The notes beneath the pieces are model-generated. The model was given only the letters and a program-made list of their open reading frames with translations, ran no database searches and was not told the origin of the DNA. Shown here in pieces: positions 15,969-23,707 of a stretch of 35,206 nt of DNA. Each line of letters starts with the position of its first letter. Position 1 is the stretch's first letter. The DNA comes from an uncultured Lachnospiraceae bacterium (lineage in GTDB: Bacteria; Bacillota; Clostridia; Lachnospirales; Lachnospiraceae): assembly GCA_904420225.1 (NCBI GenBank), contig CAJFUP010000024.1:1-35206 (forward strand). The letters are read 5' to 3'. A program made the position numbers and the translations under genes.

Positions 15969-17750
15969 CTAAAGATTTTTAAATTGTGCCTGGTACAAAT
16001 CATAGTAGGCGCCCTGTTTTTCCATCAGCTGGCTGTGGCTGCCTTCTTCCATGATTTTGCCATGATCAATCACAAATATTCTATCAGCTTTTTGGATGGT
16101 TGACAAGCGATGGGCAATGACAAATGAAGTTCTTCCCTTCAGCAGCACCTCAATCCCCTGCTGTACCAGCTGCTCTGTATGGGTATCAATGCTGGACGTC
16201 GCCTCATCCAGTATCAGAATCCTGGGCATGGAAACCATGGTCCTGGCAAAAGCCAAAAGCTGCCGCTGACCAATGGACAGTCCTGCGCCGCGCTCACTGA
16301 TCTTTGTGTCATACCCGTTTTCCATTTTCATGATGAAATCATGGGCATTGACTGCTTTGGCTGCCGCTATGATCTCCTCGTCGGTGGCATCCAGCTTGCC
16401 ATAACGGATGTTATCGCCAATGGTGCCGGAAAAGAGAAAATTATCCTGGGTCATGACTCCCATCTGCTTACGCAGGCTGGCGATGGATACATCCCTCAGA
16501 TCATGGCCGTCCACCATCACCCGCCCCTTGGTCACTTCATAAAATCGGCTGATCAAATTTACGATGGTAGTCTTTCCCGCGCCGGTGGGCCCCACCAAAG
16601 CAATGGTTTCGCCGGGCCGCGCGGTAAAGCTGACATCGTTCAATACCATCTGATCCGGCGCGTCCTCATAGGCAAAGGATACATGATCAAACGCCACTTC
16701 TCCCTCCACATCCGGCAGATCTGTGACCCCTTCTCTGTCTTTGATCTCCGGCTCTGTGTCCATGATTTCAAAAACACGCTCAGCAGCGGAGAGATTGGTC
16801 ACCATTTTATTATAGAAATTGGCAAGATTCCGCAGAGGACTCCAAAACATGCCCAGGTATGTGGAAAAAGCCAAAAAGGTTCCCACTCCCACATTTCCCA
16901 CACCGATGATCCGAATGCCGATGAAATACAGCAGAAATCCGCCGATTCCCCAGGTCACATCTATGAGAGGGCCAAAAGCATCGGCCCAGCGAACGGCTCC
17001 TGTGTAAGCCGCCACCTGGTCATTGACCAGAATGTTGAAATCTTCCATGGATTCCTGTTCGGAGCGGAAGCTCTGCACAATGCGAATGCCCGATAATTTT
17101 TCATGGACAAAGGCATTGACATTGGAATTCTTCTTTCGCACCAGCTGCCATCTTTTATGGGAAAACGTCTGAATGATGTACATTCCCCCGGCCAAGAACG
17201 GCAGCGTAATGACCGCCGCCAGCCCCAGCCGCCAATTTTTCACCATCATAATGGCCATGACGCCGATGATGGTGCAGAAATCCGGGATCAGTGTGGTGAC
17301 ACTGTCTGAGAGAACCTCCTTTAGGGAATTGACGTCTCCGATGACTCTGGCGAGGATTTTTCCTGTGGGGCGGCTGTCGAAAAAGTGGAAACTCAGGGTC
17401 TGCAGATGAACGTACAGCTGCTCCCTGATTTTCAGCACCACTTGATTGGCAATCCCAGCCACCATGACCATGCGCAGCTTGACTCCGGCCAGCCAGATGA
17501 GATTCAGGATCAAGGCGATGACGCCTATGTACATCAGCCCTCTCATATCTCCCATGGCAATATCAGAATCCACTGCATGCTCAATGAGCAGTGGATTCAC
17601 CATGGTAATGGCCGTGGTGACAGCCATGATAAGGATCACCGCAGCCACTGTCTTTTTATATGCCAGCAGATAGCGAAATAGCCGGAGTATGGTTTCCCGG
17701 TTCATCACCTGCTTTTGTTCTTCGTCTTCTCGAAAGGAATTAACCGCCAT
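15969..17750 (-). CDS. ABC exporter half-transporter, second subunit (consensus ATPase site)
   Basis: A 593-residue half-transporter: a six-helix type I exporter domain (about residues 30-320), then a nucleotide-binding domain with Walker A GPTGAGKT, Q-loop MTQDNFLFSGTI, signature LSIGQRQLLAFAR, Walker B ILILDEATSSID and H-loop IAHRLSTIQ. The catalytic Glu follows Walker B, but the signature LSGGQ is degenerate (LSIGQ). The partner has the reverse pattern, as in heterodimeric multidrug exporters. A frame extension of 63 codons overlaps the previous gene and is discarded; the ATG at 17750 lies 4 bases after the partner's stop, with its ribosome binding site in the partner's 3' end. The substrate is unknown. 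Confidence 0.93.
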   Translation of the reverse strand: MAVNSFREDEEQKQVMNRETILRLFRYLLAYKKTVAAVILIMAVTTAITMVNPLLIEHAVDSDIAMGDMRGLMYIGVIALILNLIWLAGVKLRMVMVAGIANQVVLKIREQLYVHLQTLSFHFFDSRPTGKILARVIGDVNSLKEVLSDSVTTLIPDFCTIIGVMAIMMVKNWRLGLAAVITLPFLAGGMYIIQTFSHKRWQLVRKKNSNVNAFVHEKLSGIRIVQSFRSEQESMEDFNILVNDQVAAYTGAVRWADAFGPLIDVTWGIGGFLLYFIGIRIIGVGNVGVGTFLAFSTYLGMFWSPLRNLANFYNKMVTNLSAAERVFEIMDTEPEIKDREGVTDLPDVEGEVAFDHVSFAYEDAPDQMVLNDVSFTARPGETIALVGPTGAGKTTIVNLISRFYEVTKGRVMVDGHDLRDVSIASLRKQMGVMTQDNFLFSGTIGDNIRYGKLDATDEEIIAAAKAVNAHDFIMKMENGYDTKISERGAGLSIGQRQLLAFARTMVSMPRILILDEATSSIDTHTEQLVQQGIEVLLKGRTSFVIAHRLSTIQKADRIFVIDHGKIMEEGSHSQLMEKQGAYYDLYQAQFKNL

Positions 17751-17754
17751 ATTT

Positions 17755-19518
17755 TCACCGCCTTTCCATCTCCACAGCCTGTTTGGACTTTTTCCGGGCA
17801 TCATACTGGGCCAGGTAAGTGGCATAATATCTGCCCTTTTTCTCCATGAGGCTTTCGTGGGTGCCGCGCTCCGCGATGCGACCGTTCTCCAGAATGATGA
17901 TCTCATCGGCATGACGGATAGCCGAAATGCGGTGCGCAATAATCACTTTTGTCGTTTCATCCAACTTTCTCAGTTCCGTTTGAATCTGATATTCCGTCTC
18001 CATATCCAGAGCAGATGTGGAATCGTCTAAAATTAAAATGGGCGTTTTTTTGGCAATGGCCCGCGCGATACTGATCCGCTGTTTCTGGCCGCCGGAAAGG
18101 CCCACGCCCCTCTCGCCCACCACGGTTTCATACTGATCGCTGAGCCGTTCTATGAAACCGTGGGCGCTGGCGGCTTTGGCCGCCTCACAGACCGTCTCCC
18201 GCTTAAGCGTATCTCTCTGGCCAATGCTGATATTTTCCTGAATCGTATCGGAAAACAGAAACACATCCTGCATCACAACAGAAATGTTTTTTCGGATATC
18301 TTTTAATTTCATATCCCGCACGTCCACGCCGTCGATGCGGACGGTTCCTGCCGCCGTATCATAAAACCGCTCCAGCAGATTGATGATGGACGATTTCCCC
18401 GATCCGGTCATACCCATGATGCCCAAAGTCTTTCCCGCATCCACATGAAACGTGATATCTTTTAGAATAACATTTCCGCCAAGTTCCAAATCCACATGCT
18501 CAAAATCGATCTCGCCTCTTACGGCTTCCACATTGACCGGGTTCTGCGGATCTTTGATTTCCGGCTCCTCTTCCATGATCTTATCCACCTTTTTGTAGGA
18601 AGCAAAGGCGGCCGCCAGTTCATTGGACAGCCAGCCCAAGCACTCCATGGGCCAGATGATATTATTGGCATACTCGGTAAAAGCTCCCAGCTCACCCAAT
18701 GTGATCTGATCCCGGATCACCATGACGCCTCCCACAATGATCACGCAGACCAGCATGATTTTTGTATAGAATGAGATATTGGGTTCATATTTTGCCAGCA
18801 CCCGGGCCAGCTTCATATTCAAATCATAGTATTTCCCATTTTGCCCGCGAAATTTTTCAATTTCATATTCTTCCCTGGCAAAGGATTTCACCGTGCGCAC
18901 GCCCGCCAGATTCTCCTGGGCCACTGTGTTCAGCTTGGCATTCTGCTCACTGATATTTTGATATACCTGATCCAGTTTGTTTTCCAAACGAACGGCTGTC
19001 CAGCCCACCAATGGCATGGTGACAAGCGGCACCAGCATCAGCACCGGACTGATATGAAACATACAATACAGCACGGCTATGGTATGAACGATACTCTCCA
19101 CGATGAGCATGCCGATGAACCCTGTCACAGACCAAATGCGGTCCACATCATCCTTGACTCGGGCCATGAGTTCTCCTGTATTGGTTTTGTCAAAATACTG
19201 CACTCCCAGGCCCTGAATATGGCCAAACAGCATTTTTCTTAAATCTCTTCCCACACGAACCCCGGCGCAGTCAAAGACAAATTCCTTGATATACCCGCAG
19301 ATGGCGCGTCCGAATCCGATACCCAAGAGCATCAGAAGAAGGCGCATCAAAAGCTCCACTCTCCCGTCGGTGATGACATCGTCAATGATGCTTTGGGTTA
19401 CCTTTGGTCCGTTCATATCCAAAAAGATAGCCAAAAACATGGCCAAAAATCCCAGCAGGTAAAGATGCCACCACCGGAGCATATACGCCAGCACTTTGTT
19501 TTTCTTTTCCTTTTTCAT
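17755..19518 (-). CDS. ABC exporter half-transporter, first subunit (degenerate ATPase site)
   Basis: A 587-residue half-transporter with an N-terminal six-helix membrane domain (about residues 15-310). Its nucleotide-binding domain has Walker A GMTGSGKSS, Q-loop MQDVFLF, signature LSGGQKQRISIARAI, Walker B ILILDDSTSALD and H-loop IAHRISAIRHAD. The catalytic Glu after Walker B is replaced by Asp, which marks the degenerate nucleotide site of heterodimeric exporters such as BmrC and TM287. The signature itself is canonical. The in-frame TTG at 19530 is ignored, as GGAGG sits 5 bases before the ATG at 19518. A leader ORF and an intrinsic terminator lie upstream, which suggests attenuation control. 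Confidence 0.93.
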   Translation of the reverse strand: MKKEKKNKVLAYMLRWWHLYLLGFLAMFLAIFLDMNGPKVTQSIIDDVITDGRVELLMRLLLMLLGIGFGRAICGYIKEFVFDCAGVRVGRDLRKMLFGHIQGLGVQYFDKTNTGELMARVKDDVDRIWSVTGFIGMLIVESIVHTIAVLYCMFHISPVLMLVPLVTMPLVGWTAVRLENKLDQVYQNISEQNAKLNTVAQENLAGVRTVKSFAREEYEIEKFRGQNGKYYDLNMKLARVLAKYEPNISFYTKIMLVCVIIVGGVMVIRDQITLGELGAFTEYANNIIWPMECLGWLSNELAAAFASYKKVDKIMEEEPEIKDPQNPVNVEAVRGEIDFEHVDLELGGNVILKDITFHVDAGKTLGIMGMTGSGKSSIINLLERFYDTAAGTVRIDGVDVRDMKLKDIRKNISVVMQDVFLFSDTIQENISIGQRDTLKRETVCEAAKAASAHGFIERLSDQYETVVGERGVGLSGGQKQRISIARAIAKKTPILILDDSTSALDMETEYQIQTELRKLDETTKVIIAHRISAIRHADEIIILENGRIAERGTHESLMEKKGRYYATYLAQYDARKKSKQAVEMERR

Positions 19519-19611
19519 AAACACCTCCAAGCCGTCTTTTCTCTCCTGTCTTTTTTCTGCAATCCCCTACCCTTTTGTCTTTGGATCCGATTTGGGGGCT
19601 TTTTGGAGAAC

Positions 19612-19641
19612 AAAAAAAGCCGCAGTCACACGGACTGCGGC
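19612..19641 (-). terminator. Strong intrinsic terminator (attenuator candidate) between leader ORF and ABC exporter genes
   Basis: A perfect 9-bp GC-rich stem (19633-19641 with 19619-19627), 5-base loop ACACG/CGTGT, followed by seven T's on the minus strand. It lies 83 bases after the leader ORF stop and about 95 bases before the first exporter gene. No second promoter is obvious between it and the exporter, so exporter expression would need read-through. Confidence 0.85.
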
Positions 19642-19724
19642 CCTAAGCTCCATGGATTTCTGCCTGGTAATACGGCAAAAAACTCCCGTTAAACCCCGAT
19701 TTTTGAAATACTTCGCTTATGGAT

Positions 19725-19820
19725 TTACAGGACAAATGGACAGGAGACAGACTGTGCGCGTACTGAAACACATACCATAGTTTCATTGATCGTTTCATTC
19801 ATAAGATTGATTCTAAACAT
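19725..19820 (-). CDS. 31-codon leader peptide ORF upstream of the ABC exporter operon
   Basis: A small ORF that starts MFRINLMNET, ends VSCPFVL and contains Cys17 and Cys27. Its ATG is preceded by a perfect AGGAGG at a 7-base spacing, and it starts only about 28 bases after the predicted transcription start. It lacks an obvious membrane segment or secretion signal, and I do not recognise the peptide. Position, strong ribosome binding site, near-immediate promoter and downstream terminator match ribosome-mediated attenuation leaders such as BmrB of Bacillus subtilis, which controls a heterodimeric ABC multidrug exporter. The alternative is an independent small peptide gene. Coding is supported by the translation signals only, not by codon statistics or conservation. 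Confidence 0.6.
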   Translation of the reverse strand: MFRINLMNETINETMVCVSVRAQSVSCPFVL

Positions 19821-19854
19821 AGTTCTGCCTCCTTTCTTTCTTTATTCTTTCTCT

Positions 19855-19883
19855 ATCCTAATGCCAATGGGCTGATCTGTCAA
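19855..19883 (-). promoter_or_regulatory. Sigma-A promoter of the leader ORF / ABC exporter operon
   Basis: Perfect TTGACA (19878-19883), a 17-base spacer and TAGGAT (19855-19860) on the minus strand; start near 19848. The leader RNA from start to terminator is about 235 bases. Confidence 0.8.
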
Positions 19884-19953
19884 GCCTTTTTTCAGAATTT
19901 TCTGTCATAAGAGCAGCCGTTTGCCCTGCGTCATTGGGAGAACCGCGCTGCGA

Positions 19954-21165
19954 TTATAAGCCGTTGGACGGAACAGCAGCGAAATCATATCCCTTGGCTC
20001 TGGCCCCGTCGATGAAATCTCCCAAAATCTCCGTGTTGGTGGCGGACACCGCATGGAGCAGATAGATGGCCCCCGGATGCAGGCTGTTTAGGCAGTCCTG
20101 AAGACTTTCCGCCGGATCCGGCTGCGCGTCCAGATGATAATCATCATGGGCATAGCTCCAGAAAATGGGACGGTATCCCAGATCATTGACCACTTTCAGA
20201 GACTGCTCGCTGAATGTCCCCTCTGGGAAACGGAACAGCGTCATCTCATATCCGAATTTGTCCTTTACCAGATTGTGCAGCTTCATGATATCATCGGTTT
20301 CCCCCTGGATTCCCAGCTGCTGAATTCCCCCGGAAGGATGGGAGCAGGTGTGATTTCCGATGGTATGGCCCTCGTCAATCATGCGCTGTACCAGCTCCGG
20401 ATCACTGTCAAAAAACTGCTTGGTGATAAAAAACGTGGCTTTGACATTTTTCTCCTTCAGCGTATCCAGGATGGTGGGCGTATACCCGGCCTCATAGCCT
20501 TCATCCATGGTCAGATAAATGGTGTTGCTGTTGGGTCCGACGAAGTCCCCGTAATAGCCGTAGTATGTCTCATAATAGAACACACCGTTGGGACGATTAT
20601 ATGCGTCTCTGTCCTGCTTCTGATACCCGTAGGGGATTGCGTCATTGGGCAGGCTGGCCGCGTCTCCCTCAAAAGCCGCCCCAGTGGACCAATCCACCCC
20701 CTGGGATACAGAAGGCGCCTCCCCCGCGCTGATGCTTCCGGCCGACGTCTCCGCCGGTGTGGTGGCAGCCGCCGGATCCGTGGAAAGATACTGGCTGGCA
20801 ATATAGTGGACGCCGCCGTTGTATTCCACCTGACTCCACGTCTCATTGTATCCGATACGATGGACACTCTCCCCCACCTCCAGCACTGCCAGACTCTCAC
20901 AGGAAGTATTGGGCTCCACCCGCACATTCACTCGGGATGTCACATAAACGGTCTCATCCACAGCCTGAAATTGGCCGTCCGCCGCTGTCGTCTCCGCTCC
21001 CGTGGTGACGGCTGCCGTTTCAGCCCCTGTGGTCACCGCCGCTGTGGGAGCTTCTGTAACCGCTGCCGTGCTTTCTCCATTCCGATCCCCGCATCCGCTC
21101 AAAACTGCCGTCATACAAAAGCTGGCTGTCAATGCCATGGCGGCAATCTTTTTTGAAATCCTCAT
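19954..21165 (-). CDS. Lipoprotein polysaccharide deacetylase with SH3 domain (PdaA-like)
   Basis: A 403-residue lipoprotein. It has a signal ending in a VLSGC lipobox, a Thr/Ala-rich linker, a bacterial SH3 domain at about residues 65-128 (VYVTSRVNVRVEPN...YIASQYLS) and a NodB deacetylase domain (about 215-400). The NodB motifs are IYLTMDEGYEAGYT (motif 1), IGNHTCSHPS (metal-binding HxxxH), LFRFPEGTF and IYLLHAVSA. The layout before and around motif 1 resembles PdaA, the enzyme needed for muramic delta-lactam in spore cortex. The second motif-1 acid is Glu here, where NodB enzymes have Asp and PdaA of Bacillus has Asn. The ATG at 21165 follows a GGAGGAG site. The promoter looks sigma-A-like, so expression may not be limited to the forespore. 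An alternative role is vegetative peptidoglycan deacetylation. Confidence 0.82.
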   Translation of the reverse strand: MRISKKIAAMALTASFCMTAVLSGCGDRNGESTAAVTEAPTAAVTTGAETAAVTTGAETTAADGQFQAVDETVYVTSRVNVRVEPNTSCESLAVLEVGESVHRIGYNETWSQVEYNGGVHYIASQYLSTDPAAATTPAETSAGSISAGEAPSVSQGVDWSTGAAFEGDAASLPNDAIPYGYQKQDRDAYNRPNGVFYYETYYGYYGDFVGPNSNTIYLTMDEGYEAGYTPTILDTLKEKNVKATFFITKQFFDSDPELVQRMIDEGHTIGNHTCSHPSGGIQQLGIQGETDDIMKLHNLVKDKFGYEMTLFRFPEGTFSEQSLKVVNDLGYRPIFWSYAHDDYHLDAQPDPAESLQDCLNSLHPGAIYLLHAVSATNTEILGDFIDGARAKGYDFAAVPSNGL

Positions 21166-21206
21166 TTCTCTATCTCTCCTCCTATGTAACCAAACATGCA
21201 AGCCCC

Positions 21207-21235
21207 ATTATAACAAAAGATATTTCCTGATTCAA
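21207..21235 (-). promoter_or_regulatory. Sigma-A promoter of the polysaccharide deacetylase gene
   Basis: TTGAAT (21230-21235), a 17-base spacer and a consensus TATAAT (21207-21212) on the minus strand. The leader is about 35 bases. It is divergent from the sigG promoter. Confidence 0.75.
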
Positions 21236-21305
21236 GGTCAATTTTAAAGAAAACGCGCCTGTCTCTTCCTCATTTTTCCAGCCAATTTTCACCTGAATCC
21301 CATGG

Positions 21306-21335
21306 GTATAAACCATTCCAAATGCGTGCATCCTT
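21306..21335 (+). promoter_or_regulatory. Sigma-G (forespore) type promoter of sigG
   Basis: GTATA (21306-21310), an 18-base spacer and CATCCTT (21329-21335) match the sigma-G consensus GHATR-N17/18-CATNHTA at all but the last position. It ends about 36 bases before the ATG. No sigma-A promoter is obvious in front of the gene. A sigma-F alternative is possible because the -35 elements are similar. Confidence 0.6.
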
Positions 21336-21371
21336 GTTTTAGGACGAGAGAAAAAAGCGGAGGTATCTGTT

Positions 21372-22151
21372 ATGGCAGTATACAAAGTGGAAATCTGCGG
21401 GGTCAACACCGCAAAGCTACCGCTGTTAAGCGAAGAGGAAAAAGAAGCCCTATTTAAACGTATCAAAAACGGGGACAAGCAGGCCCGCGAAGACTATATC
21501 CGCGGCAACCTTCGTCTGGTACTCAGCGTCATACAGCGCTTCTCCGGTTCAGGCGAAAACATCGATGATCTCTTTCAAATCGGGTGCATCGGCCTGATCA
21601 AAGCCATTGACAATTTCAATCCCGACCTCATGGTGAAATTCTCCACCTACGCCGTTCCCATGATCCTGGGGGAAGTGCGCCGGTATCTCAGGGATTATAA
21701 CAGCTCCATCCGTGTCTCCCGCTCTCTGCGGGATACCGCTTATAAAGCCATTTACGCCAAAGAACAGCTGACCAAAAAAAATAACCGGGAGCCCACTGTC
21801 ATGGAAATCGCCAATGAAGTGGGAATCAGCCGGGAGGATGTGGTGTTTGCCCTGGATGCCATCCAAAGCCCCGTCAGTCTGTATGAACCAGTCTACAATG
21901 ACGGCGGCGACACCCTTTATGTCATGGATCAAATCAGCGATCAGAAAAACAAGGAGGATAACTGGATTCAGGAAATCTCTCTGCGGGAGGCCTTAAACCG
22001 CCTTCCCGACAGAGAAAAGCATATCATCCAGCTGCGGTTTTACGAGGGAAAGACGCAAATGGAAGTGGCGCAGGAAATCCACATCTCACAGGCCCAGGTA
22101 AGCCGCCTGGAAAAAAACGCTTTAAAATCCATGAAAGCCTATCTCTCCTGA
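21372..22151 (+). CDS. sigG: RNA polymerase sporulation sigma factor SigG
   Basis: A 259-residue sigma-70 family protein with the SigG-specific N-terminus (MAVYKVEICGVNTAKLPLL). Region 2 is DDLFQIGCIGLIKAIDNF...VKFSTYAVPMILGEVRRYLRD, region 3 is around EPTVMEIANEVGIS and region 4 has the helix-turn-helix GKTQMEVAQEIHISQAQVSRLEK. It directs late forespore transcription during sporulation. Length and motifs match the family throughout. The ATG at 21372 follows GGAGG at an 8-base spacing. It is one of only two forward genes here, is divergent from the deacetylase gene and convergent with the J-domain gene. It is usually next to sigE/spoIIGA in Clostridia, but those genes are not in view. Confidence 0.96.
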   Translation: MAVYKVEICGVNTAKLPLLSEEEKEALFKRIKNGDKQAREDYIRGNLRLVLSVIQRFSGSGENIDDLFQIGCIGLIKAIDNFNPDLMVKFSTYAVPMILGEVRRYLRDYNSSIRVSRSLRDTAYKAIYAKEQLTKKNNREPTVMEIANEVGISREDVVFALDAIQSPVSLYEPVYNDGGDTLYVMDQISDQKNKEDNWIQEISLREALNRLPDREKHIIQLRFYEGKTQMEVAQEIHISQAQVSRLEKNALKSMKAYLS

Positions 22152-22199
22152 CAGGCGCACAGGCCGTCGGCCGCCGCCATTTTGTCCCGCCTCTGTCAG
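22148..22199. terminator. Inverted repeat spanning the convergent stops of sigG and the J-domain gene
   Basis: CTGACAG (22148-22154) pairs with CTGTCAG (22193-22199), extended by GCG/CGC with a 2-base bulge, and an inner GC-rich palindrome (GGCCGTCGGCC) lies in between. No U-tract is present on either strand, so its terminator role is uncertain. Confidence 0.35.
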
Positions 22200-22852
22200 C
22201 AGGGGCGGAACATACAGCACTGGCAGAGCATATAGCCCAGACAGAGTTTATTGCACCAATCCCCCTGCATGACCGTTCCCCTTCCATAGCCGGTTCCCAT
22301 GTCCTGATACCACTGACCGCCGGACTCCAGATGATTCAAAAAAGAGCGGTACTGCATATTGTTGGGTTCCATATCCACTGCTTTTCTGGCATGCTCCAAG
22401 GCGCTGATATTATTTCCCACTCCCGCATTGGCCACTGCGCTGAAAAAATACCACTGGGCATTGCGCTCATGGAGACGATTCAGCACATTGAGCGCTTCCT
22501 GATAATGACCGGCATTGATATAATTGGCCGCTGCCTGCATTTCGATGGGGCCATTGTCATAAGAGCTTCCCTGGCTTCGCTGCCCTCCAAATCCGCCAAA
22601 CCCTCCGAATCCTCCATAGGACTGCTGTCCTCCATAACCCTGACCGGAACTGTAGCCCTGCTCCCTTTCCTTCATGATCTGGTCATAAGCCTGCTGGATT
22701 TCCTTGAATTTTTCTTCCGCCTGGGCCGCGTTGGGATTATTGACATTGGCATCCGGATGGTACTTCCGGCTCAGCTTCCGATATGCTTTTTTTATTTCCT
22801 CGTCGCTGGCATCCCTGGAGACGCCCAGCACCTGATAGGGATCAAAAAACAT
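22196..22852 (-). CDS. J-domain protein with Gly/Phe region, TPR-like segment and Cys-rich tail
   Basis: A 218-residue protein. Residues 3-65 form a J domain ([13 protein letters not shown]...[13 protein letters not shown] intact), which stimulates the ATPase of a DnaK/Hsp70. A Gly/Tyr/Phe-rich region (about 68-95) and a helical TPR-like segment (about 103-165, with [15 protein letters not shown] and [16 protein letters not shown]) follow. The last 19 residues contain six cysteines ([19 protein letters not shown]), suggestive of metal binding. It lacks the zinc-finger and substrate domains of DnaJ, so it is a specialised co-chaperone. The ATG at 22852 overlaps the end of the DUF5685-like gene by 11 bases, which points to coupled translation. 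A DnaK partner is not in the window. Confidence 0.85.
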   Translation of the reverse strand: MFFDPYQVLGVSRDASDEEIKKAYRKLSRKYHPDANVNNPNAAQAEEKFKEIQQAYDQIMKEREQGYSSGQGYGGQQSYGGFGGFGGFGGQRSQGSSYDNGPIEMQAAANYINAGHYQEALNVLNRLHERNAQWYFFSAVANAGVGNNISALEHARKAVDMEPNNMQYRSFLNHLESGGQWYQDMGTGYGRGTVMQGDWCNKLCLGYMLCQCCMFRPC

Positions 22853-23690
22853 GCTTTTCTCCTAACTTTTCAGCCCGCTTTTTCCGATTCTGAGCAAACC
22901 GGATCCACACGCCTGAATACAATATATTTCTCAAAATTTCTTTGTGCCGGATGATGGGGAGATACTCGAAAGCCCGGCAGCACTCGGCCATCATCAGATT
23001 TAAGATGTATTGGCACATATCATCAAAATCCTGCTCCTTTTCTTTCAGCAGAAGAGGATTGTAGGATCCTGTCTTTTTATCGTGTTCCAGATCCTCATAG
23101 GCATCCATGAGATAAATGAACTTTCCCAGATAAAACCCCATGCGGCTCAATGCCTCTCTCCAAATGTCGTCTTTCCAGACAAAAATTTCCGCCAAAAGCT
23201 CCCCTGTCAGCCCCGCCGCCTCATCCAGACTGGGGCTGTTTTTCTTCTCACAGGCATTCAGCTTTTTCATATAGCGCGCCAAAGCCCTGGCCTGGCGCGG
23301 GTAAGCGTTTCTCACCGCCAGGTATTGTTTTTTTAATAAAGCGGCATAGAAAAGTTTTCTAAAATCCCTCTCATCCTTCCAGTCATCCACCAAATTCTGA
23401 TACGCCAAAAGCAAATTCATATCCGCCGCATATGCCATGGCCTCATTGGTACAGGTGACTGCCCGCTTCAGAGGGTGCACCGCGCAGGCCCTCTTCCGGC
23501 ATTCCGTTTTTTCCCCATACAGGCTGGACAGCAGCATGGCCAAAAACGTCATATCATACGTCAGCGTCATGCGGCTTCGCTTGCCGTGGCGTTCCTCCAT
23601 GGTATGGCAGAGCCCGCAGTAGTATGCCTGATACACATCATATTCCCGGACTTTCAGCTCCCGCTTATTGATCATGATATATCCAAACAT
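22842..23690 (-). CDS. DUF5685-family-like protein
   Basis: A 282-residue, mostly alpha-helical protein that I assign from memory to the DUF5685 group; the function is not known. It begins [31 protein letters not shown], with a CxxC pair, and has further cysteines in [10 protein letters not shown] and AVTC that could complete a metal site. Two acidic motifs, DDWKDERDF near residue 105 and [13 protein letters not shown] near residue 200, are placed like the two Asp-rich motifs of helical isoprenoid synthases. The ATG at 23690 has only a weak GGAAG site. It lies between the zinc-ribbon gene (17 bases upstream) and the J-domain gene (overlap), which implies a shared role. Confidence 0.7.
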   Translation of the reverse strand: MFGYIMINKRELKVREYDVYQAYYCGLCHTMEERHGKRSRMTLTYDMTFLAMLLSSLYGEKTECRKRACAVHPLKRAVTCTNEAMAYAADMNLLLAYQNLVDDWKDERDFRKLFYAALLKKQYLAVRNAYPRQARALARYMKKLNACEKKNSPSLDEAAGLTGELLAEIFVWKDDIWREALSRMGFYLGKFIYLMDAYEDLEHDKKTGSYNPLLLKEKEQDFDDMCQYILNLMMAECCRAFEYLPIIRHKEILRNILYSGVWIRFAQNRKKRAEKLGEKHVF

Positions 23691-23707
23691 AGTCTTCCAA
23701 TCCTGTC

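Noticed and set aside
17751-17939. 63-codon N-terminal extension of the second ABC half-transporter
   Set aside because: It would overlap the first transporter's nucleotide-binding domain in another frame; the ATG at 17750 and membrane-domain start are correct.
19954-20010. Possible terminator just after the polysaccharide deacetylase
   Set aside because: Only an imperfect GC repeat and a CAGAA/TTCTG palindrome followed by A's on the transcribed sense are seen; no T-run on the minus strand.
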